Source: Cyclobacterium plantarum
GTDB taxonomy: Bacteria > Bacteroidota > Bacteroidia > Cytophagales > Cyclobacteriaceae
NCBI RefSeq assembly: GCF_011290685.1
Contig: NZ_JAANYN010000002.1
Location: 186,001 to 250,000 of the forward strand
Direction of reading: 5' to 3'
DNA: 64,000 bases
Position numbers and translations under genes: made by a program. Positions 19,404-26,647 of this stretch are shown here, in pieces; positions within the stretch are counted from its first letter, which is position 1, and each line of letters begins with the position of its first letter. The notes under the pieces were generated by a model that was given only the letters and a program-made list of their open reading frames with translations, had not been told where the DNA came from and did no database searches.

Positions 19404-19445
19404 TATCACGGGAAGAAAGAGAATAGTGATATATGGTTAGGCTCA

Positions 19446-19465
19446 AACATGATAAATGTCATGTT
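19446..19465. promoter_or_regulatory. Perfect FNR/CRP-like palindrome AACATGA-N6-TCATGTT
   Basis: The 7-base arms are perfect inverted repeats around TAAATG. It lies 70 bases upstream of the Usp-like gene (minus strand) and 104 bases upstream of the SIMPL gene (plus strand). The centre is about 66 bases from the predicted Usp start of transcription, a normal distance for an activator. Confidence 0.65.
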
Positions 19466-19569
19466 ATATTCAAAAGGAAGTTCCTAATTCCCTCAGAGAG
19501 ATTTAATTCCGGGAAAAAATTCCAAATACGTTAGTTTTTATCGAGATTTACAAAAAACTGTTTTCGCAA

Positions 19570-20301
19570 ATGAAACAACACCTTACAGCTATCATCTTCG
19601 CCCTGGCCATTCTGGGATCTGCAATTGTTTTGGGCAATGCTTACTGGAAAAGAAGCCTTGAAGAGACCAAAATTTCCGTTACCGGACTGGGTGAGACAGA
19701 TTTTATTTCTGACCTCATTGTATGGGAAGGTCTTTTCGAAAAGCAAGCCAATTCTTTAGGAGAAGCCTATTCGGGTTTGGAACAGGACAGAAAAGCCGTT
19801 ACAGAATACCTCAATTCCAAAGGGATTGCCTCTGAAGAAATCGTATTCAGTGCCGTACAGACCCGGCAAAATACCCGTGCGGAGTACAACAATGAGGGAA
19901 GGTATATGGGGGAAACATTTCTGGGGTATATTTTAAGCCAAAATATCAGCATAGAATCCAAAGAGGTAGAAAAGGTGGAAAAAATGGCCCGTGAAATCAC
20001 CGAATTGCTCAATAAGGAGATACAATTTTATTCCCAGGCCCCCCGGTATTATTTTACCCAATTGGCGGACCTGAAAATTGAATTGATTTCAAAGGCGACT
20101 GAAGATGCCCGGTTAAGGGCTGAAAAAATCGCTGAAAATTCCGGTACTACCCTGGGAGGTCTTATCACCGCCAATATGGGAATTTTTCAGATTACGGGAC
20201 AAAATTCTGGAGAAGATTATTCCTGGGGAGGTACTTTTAATACTTCTTCAAAAGCTAAAACTGCCTCCATAACCATGAAACTGGACTACCGTATCAAATA
20301 G
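19570..20301 (+). CDS. SIMPL domain (DUF541) protein
   Basis: The 243-residue protein has an N-terminal hydrophobic segment (about residues 5-25) serving as signal or anchor, then the SIMPL/DUF541 fold: ISVTGLGETDF near residue 36, SKGIASEEIVFSAVQT, and the C-terminal repeat-like segment ATEDARLRAEKIAENSGTTL with a final ASITMKLDYRIK strand. Periplasmic SIMPL proteins form oligomeric rings; their role is unclear, with oxidative-stress links reported for some. A 57-residue DUF5522 gene starts 2 bases downstream, suggesting an operon. Confidence 0.85.
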   Translation: MKQHLTAIIFALAILGSAIVLGNAYWKRSLEETKISVTGLGETDFISDLIVWEGLFEKQANSLGEAYSGLEQDRKAVTEYLNSKGIASEEIVFSAVQTRQNTRAEYNNEGRYMGETFLGYILSQNISIESKEVEKVEKMAREITELLNKEIQFYSQAPRYYFTQLADLKIELISKATEDARLRAEKIAENSGTTLGGLITANMGIFQITGQNSGEDYSWGGTFNTSSKAKTASITMKLDYRIK

Positions 20302-20303
20302 CG

Positions 20304-20477
20304 ATGGGCAGCAAAAACCGTATTCCACCAGCTCATTTACTACAGGAAGGTATTCACTATTATTATGAGGGTCCTTTTATGGTTTTTACAAGGGAGTACC
20401 ACTTGCTCAGGGGCTATTGCTGCAACAATGCCTGCAGGAACTGTCCATACCGGGAAATAAAGAAAGAAAAAGAGTAA
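20304..20477 (+). CDS. Small DUF5522 protein with Cys-rich motif
   Basis: This 57-residue gene starts with ATG at 20304, two bases after the SIMPL stop, and ends with TAA at 20475-20477. The product opens MGSKNRIPPAHLLQEG, has a hydrophobic YYYEGPFMVFT core and ends in GYCCNNACRNCPYREIKKE. The C-C-x3-C-x2-C-P-Y arrangement is the DUF5522 signature; four cysteines in so short a chain suggest a metal or FeS site, although none is proven. Tight spacing implies cotranscription with the SIMPL gene. Confidence 0.8.
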   Translation: MGSKNRIPPAHLLQEGIHYYYEGPFMVFTREYHLLRGYCCNNACRNCPYREIKKEKE

Positions 20478-20483
20478 TAGGAA

Positions 20484-21368
20484 TTATTTGGAAGAATTAA
20501 AAGTTCCTAAATCTGGTATTTGGTATCCCTTCGGATAGGTATCCCGTTTTCTTTGGGTTCCTAAGCGTGGTACTTTCCTTTCCGGCATTATGCTTAAACC
20601 AAAAGCCCTGATTTTCAATCCTGTCCTTACCAGTAGTTGTAATGCCCTTGGTGGATCAGGGAAGCCCATGGCCTTCCTTAGCGGCGCATCCATCAGACAG
20701 AAAGCGACATGCCTTCCTGGCACAAATAACCAATGCGGAAGGTAAAAGCCCAATAACAAATCCAGTGTTTTTTGCCCCAGAAGCCTATTGTGCGGGTGAA
20801 ATGCAAAATGTTCCTTTTCGTAGGACATGTTGAAAGATTCAAATTCGGAAAGGGTATCAGGAACGTCCTTTATCCCCATAAGCCTGGCCAACTCCCTGTA
20901 ATTGATAAAAATTGCCTCTTTTTCCTTCGAGGTAAATGGTCTCCAGCCCCAATTATCCATCCACCTAATGGGTTCAAAAATAAAAGTAGACAATACATAG
21001 AGGTAGTCCTGATTGGGAATATGAAAACGGCCATGCATGGCATTCATGCGGCCAATGGCCGCTTTCCCTCTTTCACTAGCCTTTCCATTTTCCAAAATCT
21101 CGTACAAGATCAATTCGGTATCGTCATAGCGTTTACGGGTCCTTTTTGTAAATTCACCGGTCGCAACCAGTAGCCTTGAAATAGAAGGCACAGCAAAAGT
21201 CCTGAAGAGGGCAAATTCCAGGGCTTTTTCCATATCCCAGGGAAAACAGTGAAAAGATAGCAAAAAGGCTATTTTTTCATGGTCCTTTTCAGGATGCAGC
21301 TGCTTTATTTGCCTGCTAAATGGTTTGTTGCTCATAAGATATGGACACATGGCTGCTAATTTAGTCAA
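20484..21368 (-). CDS. MpaB-family oxygenase-like protein (DUF2236)
   Basis: The 294-residue soluble protein belongs to the DUF2236 / MpaB / latex-clearing-protein fold. Conserved features are a DTELILYEIL stretch (about residues 82-91), IGRMNAMHGRFHIPN (about 104-118) in place of the family R-x3-H helix, and a WGWRPFTSKEKEA segment. Some family members bind heme b and cleave rubber or oxidise mycophenolic acid intermediates, but most bacterial members have no known substrate. In-frame ATGs at 21368, 21350 and 21335 are all possible starts. It converges on the DUF5522 gene. Confidence 0.75.
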   Translation of the reverse strand: MTKLAAMCPYLMSNKPFSRQIKQLHPEKDHEKIAFLLSFHCFPWDMEKALEFALFRTFAVPSISRLLVATGEFTKRTRKRYDDTELILYEILENGKASERGKAAIGRMNAMHGRFHIPNQDYLYVLSTFIFEPIRWMDNWGWRPFTSKEKEAIFINYRELARLMGIKDVPDTLSEFESFNMSYEKEHFAFHPHNRLLGQKTLDLLLGFYLPHWLFVPGRHVAFCLMDAPLRKAMGFPDPPRALQLLVRTGLKIRAFGLSIMPERKVPRLGTQRKRDTYPKGYQIPDLGTFNSSK

Positions 21369-21560
21369 GTGGGTTTATGATTTAAACTTTATTCCTTTAA
21401 AAAGATCCAGGCTTTCGGTTAATACATGACAGAATGCTTAAATTTCGGACATTAACAGGGGTACATGATATGAAATCGAGCATGACGTAGCCGTCACACA
21501 GTGGGATGACTAACAACCATGCGAGCTTCCATGTGGCAAATAAAAAACAATTATAGACAC

Positions 21561-22430
21561 ATGAAAAAATCAATTATTATACTACTCACTTTTATTTTTC
21601 CTTCTCTTAGTTTTGCACAGGAGGATAACAATTATCCCTGGAAAATAATTGAAACATCTTCCGGAGAAACCACTGATATTCCCGCAGTCCTGAAAGCGAT
21701 AAATGAGGTTCAACTTTTGGTATTTGGAGAGGAGCACAATGACAGCATTGCCCATGTGGTGCAGGAAAAGCTTTACAGGGGAATGATCGAAAAATACGGA
21801 GATGCAACCCTTAGTCTGGAAATGTTTGAAAGAGATGTACAGCTCATCATGGATGAATACCTTTCCGGGTTGATTTCAGAAGATAAGCTGATTGAAGAGG
21901 GCCGGGCATGGAGCAATTACCCGGATTATGCCCCCTTGCTGTACCTTGCGAAGGAGGAAGGCCAGGCAGTGTTGGCTTCCAATGTGCCGGGAAGGTATGC
22001 CAATATGGTCAGCAGGAAAGGATTGGGTACCTTGGAACTATTGGACCGAAAAGCAGCAGATTATTACTCCACTTTTAGTCTTCCTAAAGAAGATGATCCC
22101 TATTTAAAGAAATTCAATGATGCCATGGGTGGCCACGGTCAGCATATGGGACCCCAATATTTTCATGCCCAACTGCTCAGGGATGCTACCATGGCGACAA
22201 GCATCCTTCAATCCTGGCGCAAAAACCGAAGAATTAAAATCCTGCACCTTACCGGCAGATTCCATAGCGATGAGGGGTTAGGAACGGTCAATGAATTAAA
22301 ACAAAGAAAAAAAAATCTAAGCATTATGACCATATCCTCCTACCCTTCACAGGATTTCCAAAACCCGGATTTTAAAGCGATTAAGCCATTGGCAGATTAC
22401 ATTATCTTGACAAAGCCACAGGAAAAATAG
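21561..22430 (+). CDS. ChaN-family (heme-regulated-like) secreted protein
   Basis: I chose the start at 21561 because MKKSIIILLTFIFPSLSFAQ is then a clean signal peptide; an upstream in-frame ATG at 21519 would bury it. The remaining about 270 residues show the ChaN signature: VFGEEHNDSIAH (about residues 58-69), SLEMFERDVQ (about 95), a WSNYPDYAPLL segment and HLTGRFHSDEG near the C-terminus. ChaN proteins bind heme pairs at the cell surface in Campylobacter; in Bacteroidota the role is inferred only. There is no lipobox Cys, so it is probably periplasmic. Confidence 0.8.
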   Translation: MKKSIIILLTFIFPSLSFAQEDNNYPWKIIETSSGETTDIPAVLKAINEVQLLVFGEEHNDSIAHVVQEKLYRGMIEKYGDATLSLEMFERDVQLIMDEYLSGLISEDKLIEEGRAWSNYPDYAPLLYLAKEEGQAVLASNVPGRYANMVSRKGLGTLELLDRKAADYYSTFSLPKEDDPYLKKFNDAMGGHGQHMGPQYFHAQLLRDATMATSILQSWRKNRRIKILHLTGRFHSDEGLGTVNELKQRKKNLSIMTISSYPSQDFQNPDFKAIKPLADYIILTKPQEK

Positions 22431-22485
22431 CATCCCGTTTGAAATTTTTTTGTTTTTGCACCATTTAATCAGGTTAAATCTAAAT

Positions 22486-22728
22486 TTATTTCAAAGCTCT
22501 ATTTTGCATTTTTGGACTTAAATAATAGACAGAATCAATTTTATAATCCTCCGGGTTGTCTACTCTAAACCATTGGTATCCCGTTCGTTTGCCCTGGTGT
22601 TCGTTAAAGATAAACATGACATCATTGCCCTGCTTTTTAAAGACTTTAGCTTCCGGTTCTAAGATTGGATAACTGGTGGAACAAGCGGTTAGTAACAAGC
22701 AAAATAAGGCGGTGGTTGGTTTTATCAT
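22486..22728 (-). CDS. Small putative lipoprotein
   Basis: The 80-residue product has a lipoprotein signal, MIKPTTALFCLLLTAC, with the lipobox Cys at residue 16. The mature part is short and polar (HQGKRTGYQWFRVDNPEDYKID). I do not recognise the family. A protein-like open stretch without a start codon lies directly upstream on the same strand (22738-22923), so this gene may be what remains beside a decaying neighbour. Confidence 0.6.
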   Translation of the reverse strand: MIKPTTALFCLLLTACSTSYPILEPEAKVFKKQGNDVMFIFNEHQGKRTGYQWFRVDNPEDYKIDSVYYLSPKMQNRALK

Positions 22729-22737
22729 TGCGCTAAA

Positions 22738-22923
22738 TCAATAAAGTGAAAGAAGAGAAAACAAATCCCAGAATAGGATTATATTGGGGTTGAAATACAG
22801 CACCTTGGTTATGCGACATTTCCTCCAATCTTCTTGTAGGGCTTCATCACCAAAAAGAATCAACCCATTTTCAAAACCAGCGGTTGGTACACTGGAAATG
22901 AAATAAATCTGATTCTCAGTTAG
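22738..22923 (-). pseudogene. Possible gene remnant (61 codons, no start)
   Basis: The minus strand is open for 61 codons between stops and reads like real protein (QIYFISSVPTAGFENG, then GDEALQEDWRKCR and VLYFNPNIILFWD), but contains no ATG, GTG or TTG start with upstream coding context. It ends 10 bases before the small lipoprotein. I cannot name a family; chance is possible. Confidence 0.3.
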
Positions 22924-23246
22924 TTAATTGAATTTGGGTAGTTTTATTTTGTATTTCATTTTTAAGGATTTGAAATACATTTTCAAATATATAAAAAATA
23001 TGAGCGATTGAAAATAAACTACTCATAATTTACTGAAAATTTTGAAATATGCTTGGCCGTAATTTTGAAATATATGACAACAATTTTTCGTTTGAAGATT
23101 TTGGATGAACAAAAAATACATGTTTTGATAGGCAACAGTTATTAATGGTCTGAAGACGATATGCTCGGTTTTAAACATTAAATGTCGGGTGAATGTCGGG
23201 AAAAAATCAAGATTTATTCAAGCCGAATTAAAAAAAACGCTGTTTA
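22924..23246. other. AT-rich intergenic region upstream of the XRE regulator
   Basis: No gene is seen. It holds two copies of ATTTTGAAATAT near 23040-23076 and two copies of AATGTCGGG 11 bases apart (23181-23189 and 23192-23200), about 80 bases before the regulator start. One-turn-spaced direct repeats like these could be an autoregulatory site. Confidence 0.4.
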
Positions 23247-23276
23247 TTGCCTGAGAAATCAAATCAAAAATCAGCT

Positions 23277-24083
23277 ATGAAACAACCTGCATTGGGCCAA
23301 AAAATCCTTGAACTTAGAAAGGCCAGGGGACTCACTCAAGAAGAACTGGTAGAAAAGTGCGCATTAAATGTGCGCACAATTCAGCGAATTGAAGCCGGGG
23401 AAGTAAGCCCCAGAAGCTATACCATCAGGGCTATTTTTTCAGCTCTGGACTATAAGGAAGAAAAACCTGATCCAGGGTTAATCAATTTATCAATTGATTC
23501 TAAATCAGGATATTGGATGATGGCAGCTATACTAAGCGGACTAATTTACTTGATATTGGCATTTTGGGAAGGGATATTGGACTATTCCCTTTGGACATCT
23601 GGGGAAAGGGATGTGCCTGCCATCACTTATTATCTGGTAAAAATTTTCGTAATCTTGTTCTTTGGTGTTTTTATATCTGGATTTTATTTGATTTCACGAA
23701 TTTGGAGTAACGAATGGATCAAATTTGGATCTGCCCTATTGGGAATAGGAACGGTGATATGTATAGCCACAGACCTGTATTGGTTTCAGCAAATTGAAGC
23801 CTCTGTCGAAATTATACTAGTTAGTCAATCTATTGGAATGGGTGCTTTATACCTGATTTTTGGTATCGGACTGCTAAAATATCAATCTGTACTAGGACAA
23901 CTTGCCCTGGCATGTGGCATCCTGGGAGTGGCTACGGGCCTTTCTTTTCTCAGTGTTGTACTGGCTTTACCCGGGTTGGTGATATTAACCGTATTTGAAA
24001 TTTTTTGCCTTTTATTGCTATTCAGGTGTTTGAAAAAAATTACCTCAGGAAGAGAAATCTCTAAATCTTTAAAAACCATTTAG
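23277..24083 (+). CDS. XRE-family regulator with C-terminal membrane domain
   Basis: The start at 23277 (MKQPALGQKILELRKARGLT) is preferred since the helix-turn-helix then begins at once; an upstream ATG at 23247 adds 10 polar residues. Residues about 7-60 are a Cro/C1-type helix-turn-helix (ELRKARGLTQEEL, then NVRTIQRIEAGEVSPR). The rest, from about residue 78, has five to six membrane helices and no recognisable sensor domain. HTH proteins with membrane tails of this sort are widespread in Bacteroidota; signal and targets are unknown. Confidence 0.8.
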   Translation: MKQPALGQKILELRKARGLTQEELVEKCALNVRTIQRIEAGEVSPRSYTIRAIFSALDYKEEKPDPGLINLSIDSKSGYWMMAAILSGLIYLILAFWEGILDYSLWTSGERDVPAITYYLVKIFVILFFGVFISGFYLISRIWSNEWIKFGSALLGIGTVICIATDLYWFQQIEASVEIILVSQSIGMGALYLIFGIGLLKYQSVLGQLALACGILGVATGLSFLSVVLALPGLVILTVFEIFCLLLLFRCLKKITSGREISKSLKTI

Positions 24084-24104
24084 TATAAGGCATAAGGGAA
24101 TTGG

Positions 24105-24497
24105 CTAATCCTCTTTTATTTCATTGAACACCATGTCTATTTTAATGGTATCCCTTGGGTATTCCAAAACCAGTGTCTTATTTTTTGAAACCAAAATAGG
24201 CGTTTTTAAAGCGGATTTTTCTTTGACAAGTAATGTCAACAGATCTGTTTCCTCTATTTTTTTTCCCTGGATGTTTTCCTTGAAATATTGAGACCCCTTA
24301 TCAAAGAGATCAATTATGTTTTTGTTTAGTTTCTTTGCCAACTCTAAAACCTGCGTTGGGGTCATGTCATTTTTGGAAATATCCAATTCATTGATCACAT
24401 GCTTGTGAAGCGTCAAAACATAGGCATAGGCTTCCCTGTCTTCTAATTTATTGCTGTTGTAAAGAAATTTGATTTCGTTTTTTCCCAATTCAAACAT
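24105..24497 (-). CDS. ArsC/Spx-like thioredoxin-fold protein lacking the catalytic Cys
   Basis: The 130-residue product aligns by eye with the arsenate reductase/Spx family: a Y-N-S-N-K-L-E-D-R-E-A segment (about residues 12-22) where the family has N-P-x-C-x-x-S-R-x-A, a TPTQVLELAKKL helix, and LLTLLVKEKSALKTPILV (about 91-108) matching the family's L-L-x-x-P-x-L-L-K-R-P-I core. No cysteine is present anywhere, so it cannot work as a classical arsenate reductase. It may be a binding or regulatory protein like Spx, or one without catalytic function. Confidence 0.6.
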   Translation of the reverse strand: MFELGKNEIKFLYNSNKLEDREAYAYVLTLHKHVINELDISKNDMTPTQVLELAKKLNKNIIDLFDKGSQYFKENIQGKKIEETDLLTLLVKEKSALKTPILVSKNKTLVLEYPRDTIKIDMVFNEIKED

Positions 24498-24589
24498 GAT
24501 TTTTATAAGTTTAGAAATTTAAAAAATGGAATCAATTCCTCCAATTTCTACCATAAATGATGCCAGTATTTACTTGCATCGGTACTTTA

Positions 24590-24763
24590 ATGAAACTTAT
24601 AATTTCTACTGAAATTAGACATGATCCAAGCTATCGATTTGCAGACGAATGGAAAACTCAAGGATTTCTATCTTTTTTTGAAGGAAATTTTCCAACGATT
24701 AAAAAGTTTGAAAAAATTTACTTTGATGCTTGTAACTCCTTATATTTATTAAAAACTAACTAA
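24590..24763 (+). CDS. Possible small ORF upstream of the HEPN/MNT pair
   Basis: A 57-codon frame (starting MKLIISTEIRHDPSYRFADE) ends in TAATG, overlapping the start codon of the HEPN gene. The overlap suggests translational coupling, but the product resembles nothing I know and another short frame (24526-24612) precedes it, so this could also be a decayed gene or chance. Confidence 0.25.
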   Translation: MKLIISTEIRHDPSYRFADEWKTQGFLSFFEGNFPTIKKFEKIYFDACNSLYLLKTN

Positions 24764-25197
24764 TGACTGAAGATATTCGTTGGGAGCAAAGATTTTCAAA
24801 TTATGATAAGGCATTAAACAAACTGTCCCAAGCTGTGACTCAGGCAGGGGATAAGGGACTTTCAGAATTGGAGGTTGAAGGATTGATCCAGCGATTTGAA
24901 TACACTTATGAGTTAGCTTGGAAAACGCTTCAGGATTTTATCAAGCAGCAAGGCTATACGGAAATAAACGGTCCTGGTCAGGTTTTAAATCAAGCGTTTG
25001 AAATGGGTCTGATTAACAATCCACAAAGCTGGAGAAGATTGAAAAAAAGCAGGGAGCTGACATCTCATACTTACGACAGTAAAACTGCCAAGATCATTGC
25101 AGATGCTATCATCAAAGAATATTATGGTCTATTTACGTTTCTTTGGGAGAAACTAGACAAGCTTAAAAGCGGAAAGACAGGAAATTTATTCTCATGA
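24763..25197 (+). CDS. HEPN-type nucleotidyltransferase substrate-binding protein (HI0074 family)
   Basis: The 144-residue, mostly helical protein matches HI0074. It has an ELAWKTLQDFIKQQGY segment (about residues 50-65), a GPGQVLNQAFEMGLI segment, and RELTSHTYD (about 93-101), which holds the HEPN R-x4-H motif. It overlaps the following nucleotidyltransferase gene by 4 bases. HEPN/MNT pairs act as toxin-antitoxin modules in which the HEPN protein is an RNase and the MNT partner blocks it by AMPylation or nucleotide transfer. Whether this pair is toxic is not known. Confidence 0.88.
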   Translation: MTEDIRWEQRFSNYDKALNKLSQAVTQAGDKGLSELEVEGLIQRFEYTYELAWKTLQDFIKQQGYTEINGPGQVLNQAFEMGLINNPQSWRRLKKSRELTSHTYDSKTAKIIADAIIKEYYGLFTFLWEKLDKLKSGKTGNLFS

Positions 25198-25553
25198 AAA
25201 CAGGAATACCAGGAGAAGTTTGGAATGAAATCTCTGACGTTTTCGAAAATTTTTCTAAAATAAATCAGGTAATCCTATTTGGGTCACGGGCAATGGGAAA
25301 TTTTAGGGAAGGTTCGGATATTGATCTGGCAGTAAAAGGGGATAATTTAGCTCTAAATGATTTATTGGATATTGAAGCTGCCTTGGAGGACTTGCAATTG
25401 CTTTACAATTTTGATTTGGTCAACTTTCTCCAAATCACCAATACAGCACTTAAAGACCACATTAATAGGGTGGGAAAGGTTGTTTACACCAAGAAAGTAC
25501 CGAACTCGGAATCATCCCCCCCTTCAATCTCAAAACATTACAACAATAAATAG
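25194..25553 (+). CDS. Minimal nucleotidyltransferase (MNT, HI0073 family)
   Basis: The 119-residue protein has the minimal nucleotidyltransferase motif GSRAMGNFREGSDIDLAV (about residues 30-47): G-S followed by the metal-binding D-x-D. A further Asp in YNFDLVNF (about 85) completes the triad. It is the expected antitoxin/modifier of the HEPN protein encoded just upstream with an ATGA overlap. The roughly 20 residues at the C-terminus are low complexity and look appended. Confidence 0.88.
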   Translation: MKTGIPGEVWNEISDVFENFSKINQVILFGSRAMGNFREGSDIDLAVKGDNLALNDLLDIEAALEDLQLLYNFDLVNFLQITNTALKDHINRVGKVVYTKKVPNSESSPPSISKHYNNK

Positions 25554-25582
25554 GAAAAACCTCAGCACAATTAAAGGACCCC

Positions 25583-26575
25583 TCATAACACCCTGCTCTC
25601 CGTCTGCCAAAGATCTGCATTGGCCCCGAGTTCCTTCTTTAGCGGATCGGTGATTTTATTGAGTCTGCTGACCATATCCGGAGTAAGCTTGACCTCCAGG
25701 GCACCCATGTTTTTCTTTACCTGCTCCGCATTTCTGCCACCTACAATGGTAGCTGCCACACCCTGCTGCTCTAGTAGCCAGGCCAGGCTCAGGTTGCCCA
25801 TAGGGATATTCAGCTCATCGGCAAAAGCCTTGATTTGTCCGATAACCTCAAAAGTTAATGCCTCGCAACCCTTGTCCTGATGTCTGGATTGGGATCTTTC
25901 TTTGGTAAAATGCCTGGTCCTGGCCCTGTCATCGGGCACGTCATTTTCAGCGGAAAATTTTCCGGTAAGGAGCCCCTGCATGATGGGGGAATAGCAAAGT
26001 ACCGGCACCTCATCTTCAATGCATTTGGGTAAAATGCTATACTCAATGGCCCTGAAAAGCAGATTATAAGCCATCTGATTGCTACTGATACGATATTTCG
26101 ATTGTTTACAGGTTTCCAGGCTTTTCACACCAAAGTTAGACACCCCATAAGCCCTGATTTTACCTTGTTCCCTGAGTTGTTGCAGTGCTCCCAAGGTGTC
26201 TTCAAGGGGAACCTCCGGATTGGGCCAGTGCAACTGGTACAGGTCTATATAATCCGTTTGGAGATTTTTCAATCCTCTTTCGCAGGCCCGGATAAGGTCT
26301 TGCGGCAAAAAATCTCCGGGACCCACCTTGGAAGCAATTTCTATCTGCTTTCTTTCGGCTCCCAAGGCTTCTGCCAGCAGGTTTTCAGAAGCCCCTGCTC
26401 CATACGCTTCAGCTGTATCAAAGGTAGTAATCCCTTGATCATAAGCCTTTTTTAACGCTGCCAGGGAATCTCTTTTATCCTGTGGACCCCAGTTGAAGCC
26501 CCCCACAACGGCCCAGCAGCCAAAAATCAATCGGGAAATTTCCAACGAACTGTGGGGCAATACATATTTTTCCAT
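25583..26575 (-). CDS. Aldo/keto reductase
   Basis: The 330-residue (alpha/beta)8 enzyme has the family tetrad: Asp in TFDTAEAYG (about residues 53-61), Tyr in the same AEAYG, Lys in EIASKVGPG and His in LYQLHWPNPEVP (about 120). SLAWLLEQQGVAATIVGGRN near the end is the NADPH-binding region. It probably reduces aldehydes or ketones of small sugars with NADPH. Closest in style to the YajO/Tas group. No operon partner; convergent with the MNT gene. Confidence 0.9.
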   Translation of the reverse strand: MEKYVLPHSSLEISRLIFGCWAVVGGFNWGPQDKRDSLAALKKAYDQGITTFDTAEAYGAGASENLLAEALGAERKQIEIASKVGPGDFLPQDLIRACERGLKNLQTDYIDLYQLHWPNPEVPLEDTLGALQQLREQGKIRAYGVSNFGVKSLETCKQSKYRISSNQMAYNLLFRAIEYSILPKCIEDEVPVLCYSPIMQGLLTGKFSAENDVPDDRARTRHFTKERSQSRHQDKGCEALTFEVIGQIKAFADELNIPMGNLSLAWLLEQQGVAATIVGGRNAEQVKKNMGALEVKLTPDMVSRLNKITDPLKKELGANADLWQTESRVL

Positions 26576-26647
26576 GGCTATATCCTGTTATTTTATCCGT
26601 CAAAAAAAGGAATTTTGTTGCCAAAATCAAACTAAAAACCCAAAAAA

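Noticed and set aside
21482-21495. TGACG-TAGC-CGTCA inverted repeat before the ChaN-like gene as an operator
   Set aside because: Short arms, no second copy in the window and no positional support.
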